From DATKZB01 sp035528235 (GTDB lineage: Bacteria > Planctomycetota > Phycisphaerae > FEN-1346): DNA of 11,533 bases. The first letter of the stretch is position 1, and the number at the start of each line of letters is the position of its first letter. The position numbers and the translations under genes were made by a program. The notes under the pieces are model-generated. The model ran no database searches and was not told the origin of the DNA. It saw only the letters and a list, made by a program, of their open reading frames with translations. Below, piece by piece: positions 1 through 6,223 of the stretch. The stretch is from positions 1 through 11,533 of the forward strand of contig DATKZB010000337.1 in NCBI GenBank assembly GCA_035528235.1. The letters are read 5' to 3'.

Positions 1-363
1 TCGAACGTCCGCAAGATATCCCACGGGTACCTGAACGACTTCACCCCCAGCATCCTGAACGACGGCCGGATCATCTACAGCCGCTGGGAATACGTCGACC
101 GCCCGGCCATCCCCATCCAGAGCCTCTGGACGATCCGGCCCGACGGCACCCAGTTGCAGGCGTTCTACGGCAACCGCGTCCTGTCGCCGGCCAGTTTCAT
201 CGACGCCCGGCCCATCCCCGGTACCCACCGGGTCATGTGTATCCTGACGGCCCACAACGGACCCATCCGCGGCGGCGTCGGCGTCATCGACAACCACCAG
301 GGACTCAACGCCGGCGAGGCCCTGACCAACGTCACGCCCGAGGTCCGCATCGGCCGGGTCGAC

Positions 364-366
364 TAG
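364..366 (+). other. In-frame amber codon (TAG) inside a conserved reading frame
   Basis: The codon lies between ...VRIGRVD and GDGNFVRGPY. The frame does not change across it, so it is a base substitution and not an indel. TAG is one C-to-T transition from CAG (Gln) and one G-to-A transition from TGG (Trp). The two complete genes end in TGA and TAA, the interrupted one ends in TGA, and no other in-frame TAG occurs in them. General TAG recoding is therefore not supported. Confidence 0.9.
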
Positions 367-411
367 GGCGACGGCAACTTCGTCCGCGGACCGTACGAGC
401 AGCCCAACCCG

Positions 412-1815
412 TTGGAGGAACGCCGGTTCCTCGTCTCGCGCGACGGCGTCCTCCTGTTGTGGGAGACCGGCACCGGGACGGCCATCGTCTACCAGAGCGA
501 TGACGGGCTGGGCTGCTACGACGCCACGCCCATACGTCCGCGTCCCCGGCCGCCCATCCTCGGCACCACGACGCAGGAAGAGGTGGCCGCCGCTGTCCAG
601 CCGGCGGGCGCTGATGGGCCGGGAGACGAGGCTTGCGCACAGGTCGACGATCCCACCGGCGAGGCCGTCCTGTACGTCGTGGACGTGTACCGCGGCCTGG
701 AGCCGCACGTCGAGCGCGGCCGCATCAAGGCGATCCGCGTCGTCGAGGAGGCGCCGAAACGGTTTCTGACGGGGGCCACGGGATTCGGGTTCCAGCGGCC
801 GGTCATCTCGTGCGGTGCCACGTACGCCGTCAAGAAGGTTTGGGGCACCGCGACGGTCGAGTCCGACGGGTCGGCGTATTTCAAGGTGCCGACGGGGCTG
901 CCGCTGTACTTTATCGCCGTCGACGATCGCGGGGTGGGCGTGCAGCGGATGCGGAGTTTCACCCACTTCGCGCCCGGCGAGACGCAAGGGTGCATCGGCT
1001 GCCACGAGCCGCGCGACGATACCCCGCCGGCTGCCCATCGGGCCCTGGCCCTGAAGCGCGATCCCGAGCGCTTGGCCCCGCCGTCCTGGGGCGTCCAGGG
1101 GTTTGACTACGCCCGCCACGTGCAGCCCGTGTTGAATGCCAACTGTGCCCGCTGCCATGGCGGCGCCGAGCCGGATGGCGGCCTCGACCTGTCGGGGGAC
1201 AAGACCGACTGGTTCAACGTGTCGTACGACGTCCTGACCCGCCGATACGTCAGCTGGATCGACACGCGGAACGGCAACGAGGCGAACATCCTGAAGATCG
1301 CGCCCAATGACTGGGGATCGCCCAAGAGCAAACTGGCGGAGGTCCTGCTGAGCGGTCACCCCGACAAGGAGGGCAAACGCCGGGCCGACCTCGACGCCGA
1401 CAGCCTGGGGCGCGTCCTGACGTGGATCGACCTCAACGTGCCGTATTACGGAACGTACGACATGGCCGACGAGCACCGCGAAGGCGGCCGGCGACTGGTG
1501 CCGCCGGCCCTGGAGAAGACGTTGGCCGACGTCCGGGCCCGGCGGTGCGTGTCGTGTCACACGGGCGCGAAGGGGTTGCCGCCTTCCTTGCGCATCACGA
1601 ACCCGAAGTTGAACGCCTTTCTGGCGGCGCCGCTCGCGAAGGAGGCCGGCGGTCGCGGCGCGTGCAAGGGCGAGGTCTTCGCCTCGACCGACGACCCGGA
1701 TTACCAGGTCCTGCTGAAGGCGTTCGAGCCCGTCGCCGAAGCGCTCAAGGCCCGGCCTCGCATGGACATGGACGGCGCGCAGCCCGACGTCCGGGTCAGC
1801 CGGTCGAGAATCTGA
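412..1815 (+). CDS. Open downstream segment of the interrupted HZS-alpha-like cytochrome (three CxxCH)
   Basis: This is the part of the gene at 1-1815 that an automatic caller would report alone: 467 aa from a TTG at 412. I do not believe this is a genuine start. No Shine-Dalgarno-like sequence precedes it, there is no signal peptide, and the homologous reading frame continues upstream of it to the TAG. A cytoplasmic product starting here could not acquire c-type hemes. The segment contains the end of the propeller, all three heme motifs (nt 991-1005, 1144-1158, 1546-1560) and a cysteine-containing tail with LAKEAGGRGACKGEVF and STDDPDYQ. The stop at 1813-1815 is 14 nt before the next start, so the two genes very probably share a transcript. 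If the TAG is a sequencing error, this entry should be merged into one longer CDS. Confidence 0.5.
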   Translation: MEERRFLVSRDGVLLLWETGTGTAIVYQSDDGLGCYDATPIRPRPRPPILGTTTQEEVAAAVQPAGADGPGDEACAQVDDPTGEAVLYVVDVYRGLEPHVERGRIKAIRVVEEAPKRFLTGATGFGFQRPVISCGATYAVKKVWGTATVESDGSAYFKVPTGLPLYFIAVDDRGVGVQRMRSFTHFAPGETQGCIGCHEPRDDTPPAAHRALALKRDPERLAPPSWGVQGFDYARHVQPVLNANCARCHGGAEPDGGLDLSGDKTDWFNVSYDVLTRRYVSWIDTRNGNEANILKIAPNDWGSPKSKLAEVLLSGHPDKEGKRRADLDADSLGRVLTWIDLNVPYYGTYDMADEHREGGRRLVPPALEKTLADVRARRCVSCHTGAKGLPPSLRITNPKLNAFLAAPLAKEAGGRGACKGEVFASTDDPDYQVLLKAFEPVAEALKARPRMDMDGAQPDVRVSRSRI

Positions 1816-1829
1816 CGGAAACGCCACCT

Positions 1830-1925
1830 ATGATCAAGCCGATCGTGTCCGTTCGCGACGCCCTGCGGGTGCTGGGCATCTCGGCCGCGCTCGTCTTCGG
1901 CGTTGCGGTCTCGCCTGCAAGGGCC
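1830..1925 (+). other. Signal peptide region of the 1353-aa fusion protein
   Basis: Residues 1-32 contain positive charges before a hydrophobic core (LGISAALVFGVAV, 15-27) and a small-x-small end (A30-R31-A32). Cleavage is expected before A33. It predicts Sec export, which c-type heme attachment at the CxxCH motifs requires. Confidence 0.8.
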
Positions 1926-4900
1926 GCTTCGTCGGCCGATGCGAAGGTAGGCGTGCTCGTTGCCGAGGCGTCGCGGGAGAAGTGGGGGCCCGAGACCCGC
2001 GCGGTCTGCGACCTGGCCGGGCGGCTCTGCGGGGCAACGCCCATTGTGGTGATCGGCGGCGGGGCCTTTGCCGATATGGCCGGGAAGCCCGTTTCGCCCG
2101 AGCAGTTCGCCGTGTTGTGGTACCATCAGGGCGACTCGATTGACGGACCCGCGGCGGTCCATGACCCCAAGACGATCGAGGTCCTGCGCACGTACGTCGA
2201 GGGCGGCCACGGATTGTTTCTGACCGGCGCGGCACTGGCCATGCTCCACGACCTGCGGGTCGAACCCATCGTGCCGCGCCGCGGCGCCCCCGGAACCGAC
2301 CAGACCCAGGTCGGATTCACGCCGCTCGTGTCGGGCCACCCCATCTTCCGTGGGCTGACCTTCGACGCCGACCACGTGCTCGTCACCAGCGCGGGGTACT
2401 CGGCGTTCGGCGACTTCCACGGCTCGGGCGGCCCAAGCCGCGGCATGTTGCTGGCGGCGGCCTGGCCCGACTCGGGCGAGAACCCGATGGCCGAGTACGA
2501 GGCGGGCAAGGGCCGCATCATCGCCATGGGCTGGCGTCTCTCTCGCTACGCCCATGCCGCCAACGCCCACCGGGCGAACCTGGAGGGGCTGACGCGCAAC
2601 GTCCTCGCGTACCTCGGCGACAACGACAAGTGGCAGAAGGTCGTCCTCAAGCCGGTGCAGCGCAGGCCGTCGCCAAAGTCCGAGCCGGGCGTGCCCGAGG
2701 CCGAGTGGCAGTCCCTGCGCCTGGCCATCGAGGACCTGGAGCAGACCTTCGGGGTGCGGTACGCCAAAGGGCGGGAGTACCTCGGGCGGCTCGAGACGCT
2801 CAAGAAGACGCACGATGACCTGCTCGCCGACGCCCAGGCGGCCGAGAAGTTGAAGGAGGCGGCAGCGGCGTTCGCCGCCCTCCGGACCGAGGCCTTGCTG
2901 GCCAACCCGCTGCTCGACTTCGACCGCATGCTGGTCGTCAAGCGGACCGAGAGCTCGCCCGGCATGGGTCTGGTCGCCAACTGGGAGAGCAACTCGAGCC
3001 TGCCCCACACCGGCTTCGACAACGAGATTGCCGTCCTCTCGGACTGGCGCAAGGGGGGCACGCTGCGGACGCTTTTCCGGCCCGAGGGGGGGCGGTTCGT
3101 CGGCGACGTCGACCTGCACTTCGGCGCCGACCGGATGCTCTTCTCGATGCCCGGCAAGAACGGTCGGTGGCAGGTCCACGAGCTCAAGGCCGACGGCACG
3201 GGCCTGCGCGAGTTGCCCCTCATTACCCAGCCCGACGTCGACAACTACGATGCGTGCTATCTGCCCAGCGGCAATATCCTGTTCACGTCGACGGCGCCGT
3301 TCGTCGGCGTGCCCTGCGTGACGGGCGCCTCGCACGTTTCGAACATCTACCTGTACGAGCCGGCCGGCGGCCGCATCCGCCGCCTGACGTTCGAGCAGGA
3401 CCACGACTGGTGTCCCACGGTGCTGAACAACGGCCGCGTGCTGTACCTGCGTTGGGAGTACTCGGACATTCCGCATTACGTTTCGCGCATCCTGTTCCAC
3501 ATGAACCCCGACGGCACCGAGCAGATGGAGTACTACGGCAGCAACTCGTACTGGCCGAACTCGGTGTTCTACGCCCGGCCGTGCCCGGACCATCCGACGC
3601 GGTTCGTCGGCGTGGTGAGCGGCCATCACGATACCCGCCGCATCGGCGACCTCGTCCTCTTCGACTCCGCCCTGGGCCGCCGCGAGGCCGACGGCGTCAT
3701 CCAACGCATCCCCGGCTACGGCAGGAAGGTCGAGCCGGTCATCCGCGACGGTCTCGTCGGGGGCAAGCCGCCGAAGTTCCTTCACCCCTGGCCGCTCAGC
3801 GACAAGTACTTCGTGGTGTCGGCCAAGATGTCGGACGGGGCGGGCTGGGGCATCTGGCTGGTCGACGTCTTCGACAACAAGGTGCTTCTGAAGGAAGAGC
3901 CCTTCTACGCGCTGCTTGAGCCCATTCCGCTGAAGCCGTCGGCGCCGCCGCCGATCATCCCCGACAAGACCGACCCCGCCCGCCGCGACGCCGTGGTCTT
4001 CGTGGCCGACGTCTACGTGGGCAACGGCCTCAAGAATGTGCCGCGCGGCACGGTGAAGCAACTCCGGCTGCTCACCTACCAGTTCGCCTATCACGGCATG
4101 GGGGGGCAGGTCAACCGGGTGGGTCTGGATGGTCCGTGGGACGTGAAGCGGATTCTCGGCACCGTGCCGGTGGAGGCCGACGGCTCGGCCTACTTCCGGG
4201 TGCCGGCCAACACGCCCATTGCCGTCCAGCCGCTCGATGGCAAGGGCAGGGCCCTGCAACTGATGCGGTCGTGGATGACGGCCATGCCGGGCGAGGTGCT
4301 CTCGTGCGTGGGGTGTCACGAGCCTCACGGCACGGTGGCGCCGCAGCGTCAGGCCATTGCCGTCACGAAAACGCCGGCCGACATCCGGCCGTGGTACGGT
4401 CCGCCGCGCGGCTTCGCCTTCAAGCGCGAGGTGCAGCCGGTGCTCGACGCCTACTGCATCCGCTGCCATGATGGCCGGCCGCGCGACGACGGACGCCGGA
4501 TTCCCGACTTCACCACCCGGCCCGACGTCCAGCCGCAGGGCAAGGATCGCAACTACACCAGCGGCACACGGTTCTCGCCGTCGTACATGGTGCTGCGGAG
4601 TTACGTCCGCGGGCACACCATTGAGAGCGACATTCACCTGCTCACCCCGGGGGAGTTCCACGCCGACACGACGCTGCTCGTCCAGATGCTCGACAAGGGC
4701 CACCACGGCGTGAAACTCGACGCCGAGGCCTGGGATCGCCTCGTGACCTGGATGGACCTCAACACGCCGTATCACGGCACGTGGCGCGAGATCGTCGGCG
4801 ACAAGAAAGTCGACCACCAGCGCAGCCGCCGCCGCGCCATGAATCAACGGTACGCGGCCCTGGAGGAGGAGCCGGAGGCCGACGCCGACCTCAAGCCGGC

Positions 4901-5891
4901 GGTGCTCCAGGTATCCTCGCCGGCCGCGCCTGAACCGGCGGCGCCCCCCGCAGCGGGTCCGCCTTGCCCGGGTTGGCCTTTCGACGCGGCTGCGGCCAAG
5001 GCGCGGCAGGCCCAGGTGGGTCTGCCGGTGGAACGGACGGTCGACCTCGGCGGCGGGGTGGCCCTGGCGCTGGTGCTGGTGCCGCCGGGCGAGTACGTCA
5101 TGGGCGATGCGAACGGCTGTGCCGATGAGCGCCCCGCGTCGCCCGTTCGCGTGGGCCGGCCGTTCTGGATGGGCAAGGTCGAGGTTACGAACGAGCAGTT
5201 TGCCCAGTTCGACGCGCGGCACGACAGCCGGTTGGAACACGGCGATTTCCTCCAGTTCAGCGTCCAGGAACGCGGGTATCCGCTGAACGGGCCCCGGCAG
5301 CCGGTGTGTCGGGCCAGTTGGCTTCAAGCGACGGCCTTCTGCCGGTGGCTCTCCGAGAAGACGGGCGAGGCGTTCACGCTGCCCACCGAGGCCCAGTGGG
5401 AGTGGGCCTGCCGCGCGGGCACCGCCACGGCCGTCAACTATGGCGGCGTCGAGGCCGACTTCGCCAAGTCCGCCAACCTGGCCGACTACTGCCTGCGGTT
5501 TGTGGACACCTTCGGGTGGGGACTGCCGTCGGGGGCCGTGCCGCCCTGGCGGCCGGCGGTGGAGGGCGTGAACGACGGCCATCGCGTCTCCGCCCCGGTG
5601 GGCTCGTACAGCCCGAACGCCTGGGGCCTGCACGACATGCACGGCAACGTGTGGGAGTGGACCCGGACGACGCATCGGCCGTATCCTTACCAGGCGGACG
5701 ACGGGCGGGATTCGGGCGGCGCGGTGGGCGACAAGGTGGTCCGCGGCGGATCGTGGTACGACCGGCCGGGGCGGTGCCGCTCGGCGTTTCGGTTGGGCTT
5801 CCCGCCGTGGCGTGTGGTCTATAATGTAGGATTCCGCGTCATGTGCGAGGTCGGGGCCCCGCCACCCGCCGTGGCGGCGAAAAAGGGTTGA
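1830..5891 (+). CDS. Secreted fusion: ThuA/GATase-like domain + HZS-alpha-like propeller + diheme cytochrome c + FGE/SUMF1-like domain
   Basis: 1353 aa from ATG 1830. The frame is open further upstream, but ATG 1830 follows the preceding stop by 14 nt and begins a clear signal peptide: hydrophobic LGISAALVFGVAV, then ARA (30-32) before A33. The ribosome site is weak (GGA only). Residues ~39-270 resemble ThuA/class I glutamine-amidotransferase-like folds (VLWYHQGDSIDGP, EGGHGLFLTGAALAM, GKGRIIAMGW). The G-x-C-x-G nucleophile elbow is replaced by TGAAL, so amidotransferase chemistry is unlikely. Residues ~290-372 are helical and end in LLANPLLDFDRMLVVKR. Residues ~373-825 form an HZS-alpha-like propeller. 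C826-H830 (CVGCH) and C876-H880 (CIRCH) are c-type heme sites, followed by WMDLNTPYHGTW and a Pro/Ala-rich linker. Residues ~1076-1342 are FGE/SUMF1-like (PPGEYVMGD, PTEAQWEWACRAGT, DMHGNVWEWT, VRGGSWYDRPGRC). At the FGE active-site pair the first Cys is D1311 and the second is C1316. It is probably a periplasmic redox or binding protein of unknown substrate. Confidence 0.95.
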   Translation: MIKPIVSVRDALRVLGISAALVFGVAVSPARAASSADAKVGVLVAEASREKWGPETRAVCDLAGRLCGATPIVVIGGGAFADMAGKPVSPEQFAVLWYHQGDSIDGPAAVHDPKTIEVLRTYVEGGHGLFLTGAALAMLHDLRVEPIVPRRGAPGTDQTQVGFTPLVSGHPIFRGLTFDADHVLVTSAGYSAFGDFHGSGGPSRGMLLAAAWPDSGENPMAEYEAGKGRIIAMGWRLSRYAHAANAHRANLEGLTRNVLAYLGDNDKWQKVVLKPVQRRPSPKSEPGVPEAEWQSLRLAIEDLEQTFGVRYAKGREYLGRLETLKKTHDDLLADAQAAEKLKEAAAAFAALRTEALLANPLLDFDRMLVVKRTESSPGMGLVANWESNSSLPHTGFDNEIAVLSDWRKGGTLRTLFRPEGGRFVGDVDLHFGADRMLFSMPGKNGRWQVHELKADGTGLRELPLITQPDVDNYDACYLPSGNILFTSTAPFVGVPCVTGASHVSNIYLYEPAGGRIRRLTFEQDHDWCPTVLNNGRVLYLRWEYSDIPHYVSRILFHMNPDGTEQMEYYGSNSYWPNSVFYARPCPDHPTRFVGVVSGHHDTRRIGDLVLFDSALGRREADGVIQRIPGYGRKVEPVIRDGLVGGKPPKFLHPWPLSDKYFVVSAKMSDGAGWGIWLVDVFDNKVLLKEEPFYALLEPIPLKPSAPPPIIPDKTDPARRDAVVFVADVYVGNGLKNVPRGTVKQLRLLTYQFAYHGMGGQVNRVGLDGPWDVKRILGTVPVEADGSAYFRVPANTPIAVQPLDGKGRALQLMRSWMTAMPGEVLSCVGCHEPHGTVAPQRQAIAVTKTPADIRPWYGPPRGFAFKREVQPVLDAYCIRCHDGRPRDDGRRIPDFTTRPDVQPQGKDRNYTSGTRFSPSYMVLRSYVRGHTIESDIHLLTPGEFHADTTLLVQMLDKGHHGVKLDAEAWDRLVTWMDLNTPYHGTWREIVGDKKVDHQRSRRRAMNQRYAALEEEPEADADLKPAVLQVSSPAAPEPAAPPAAGPPCPGWPFDAAAAKARQAQVGLPVERTVDLGGGVALALVLVPPGEYVMGDANGCADERPASPVRVGRPFWMGKVEVTNEQFAQFDARHDSRLEHGDFLQFSVQERGYPLNGPRQPVCRASWLQATAFCRWLSEKTGEAFTLPTEAQWEWACRAGTATAVNYGGVEADFAKSANLADYCLRFVDTFGWGLPSGAVPPWRPAVEGVNDGHRVSAPVGSYSPNAWGLHDMHGNVWEWTRTTHRPYPYQADDGRDSGGAVGDKVVRGGSWYDRPGRCRSAFRLGFPPWRVVYNVGFRVMCEVGAPPPAVAAKKG

Positions 5892-6027
5892 TTGGGCGGC
5901 GGCAGGCCGTAACATCATCCGGTCCGTTTCGCCGTTAAGGGTGTTAGAACGTGTGTCAGTTCCAGGGGGAGGGCACTGCGCTCGATTGGCTCGGCCTGTG
6001 GCGTTAGCCCTACAACGCTACTTGCCG

Positions 6028-6098
6028 CGCGGCGGCCTTCCCAGGCCGCCGCGATCGGGCCTGACACGTGTTCCTGGCGGCCTGGGAAGGCCGCCAGG
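6028..6098 (+). repeat. REPIN-like pair of inverted palindromes with complementary tetraloops
   Basis: Bases 6031-6050 and 6076-6095 are perfect 20-bp reverse complements separated by 25 nt. Each arm is itself a hairpin. 6028-6038 pairs with 6043-6053 over 11 bp with loop TCCC (6039-6042), and 6073-6083 pairs with 6088-6098 over 11 bp with loop GGGA (6084-6087). The loops are complementary, so the unit can form one long stem, two hairpins, or two hairpins joined by a loop-loop contact. An 8-bp palindrome (ACACGTGT, 6064-6071) lies in the spacer. Two inverted REP-like palindromes at short spacing is the layout of REPIN/BIME elements. Whether it is dispersed in this genome cannot be seen here. 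Confidence 0.85.
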
Positions 6099-6130
6099 CG
6101 ACATGAAATGGCGAAGTGGCGTTTAGGATT

Positions 6131-6136
6131 AGGAGG
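6131..6136 (+). promoter_or_regulatory. Shine-Dalgarno AGGAGG setting the start of the 1358-aa gene
   Basis: A full AGGAGG lies 9 nt before ATG 6146. It favours this start over the in-frame GTG at 6116, which has no such site and would put ten extra residues before the signal peptide. It is far stronger than the ribosome site of the paralog at 1830. Confidence 0.85.
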
Positions 6137-6145
6137 CAGCAGACT

Positions 6146-6223
6146 ATGAGGGGATTAGGCATCAACTGGCGGTGGGCAACAGCCGTGGTGGTCCTTCTGG
6201 TGGTGTCGGCCACGGCTTCGGCG
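6146..6223 (+). other. Signal peptide region of the 1358-aa fusion protein
   Basis: Residues 1-26 have Arg at positions 2 and 9, a hydrophobic core (ATAVVVLLVV, 11-20) and an A-S-A end at 24-26, followed by A27-D28. This predicts Sec export and cleavage by signal peptidase I. Confidence 0.82.

Larger units (their letters stand above)
1..1815 (+). pseudogene. HZS-alpha-like beta-propeller multiheme cytochrome c, 5'-truncated by the window and interrupted by an in-frame TAG
   Basis: Frame 1 is open from base 1 to the TGA at 1813-1815, except for one TAG at 364-366 (codon 122 of the visible part). Codons before and after the TAG read as one continuous protein of the family also encoded at 1830-5891 and 6146-10222. 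Codons 10-50 carry the propeller signature (FTPSILNDGRIIYSRWEY), which matches WCPTVLNNGR...RWEYSD in the neighbours. After the TAG come GDGNFVRGPYEQ and DGSAYFKVP, then three c-type heme motifs: CIGCH (codons 331-335), CARCH (382-386) and CVSCH (516-520). WIDLNVPYYGTY lies between the second and third. The C-terminus carries PRMDM instead of the FGE-like domain of the two downstream genes. The likely role is a secreted redox protein; substrate unknown. The true N-terminus and any signal peptide lie upstream of the window. The TAG may be a real nonsense mutation, a base-calling error or, less likely, a recoded codon, so pseudogene status is provisional. Confidence 0.72.
5892..6145 (+). other. 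254-nt intergenic region with several potential hairpins
   Basis: This is the largest non-coding gap in the window, lying between the two paralogous fusion genes. Four possible helices can be read by eye: 5948-5959 with 6061-6072 (12 pairs, two of them G-U in RNA); 5998-6005 with 6014-6021 (8 pairs, one G-U, 8-nt loop); 6028-6038 with 6043-6053; and 6073-6083 with 6088-6098. The GCCCT in the second helix's loop (6007-6011) is complementary to AGGGC at 5970-5974. The last helix ends 32 nt before the Shine-Dalgarno at 6131. No T-run follows any hairpin, so none looks like a Rho-independent terminator. The region could be a structured 5' leader, a transcript-stabilising element, or simply a REP-type palindrome insertion. 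No clear promoter was found. Confidence 0.5.

Noticed and set aside
1422..1829. Earlier start for the first fusion gene, overlapping the preceding gene
   Set aside because: The upstream extension is an Arg/Gly/Ala-rich shadow of the preceding gene. ATG 1830 begins a proper signal peptide 14 nt after the previous stop.
1..4884. True hydrazine synthase alpha (hzsA) and an anammox locus
   Set aside because: Only the propeller and heme architecture is shared. Added ThuA-like, jelly-roll-like and FGE-like domains and the absence of HZS beta/gamma partners argue against assigning the symbol.
5059..5870. Functional sulfatase-activating FGE or EgtB
   Set aside because: The FGE cysteine pair is incomplete here and missing in the paralog, no sulfatase gene is in the window, and no DinB-type His iron site of EgtB was seen.
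5888..5915. TTGATT, 16 nt, TAACAT as a sigma-70-like promoter in the gap between the fusion genes
   Set aside because: Each hexamer matches the consensus at only 4 of 6 positions and the first overlaps the upstream stop codon. This is expected by chance; transcript mapping would be needed.
1701..5918. 1405-codon open frame on the minus strand opposite the first fusion gene
   Set aside because: It mirrors a real gene in G+C-rich DNA, where antisense stops are rare. Its product is rich in Arg, His, Val and Gly with no signal peptide or recognisable motif. The plus-strand frame has clear domains and heme sites.
6028..6098. Rho-independent terminator after the first fusion gene
   Set aside because: The stems are strong, but neither hairpin is followed by a T-run and they lie over 130 nt after the stop codon.
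6116..6145. Upstream GTG start for the second fusion gene
   Set aside because: It has no ribosome site and would add MAFRIRRQQT before the signal peptide. ATG 6146 has AGGAGG at ideal spacing.
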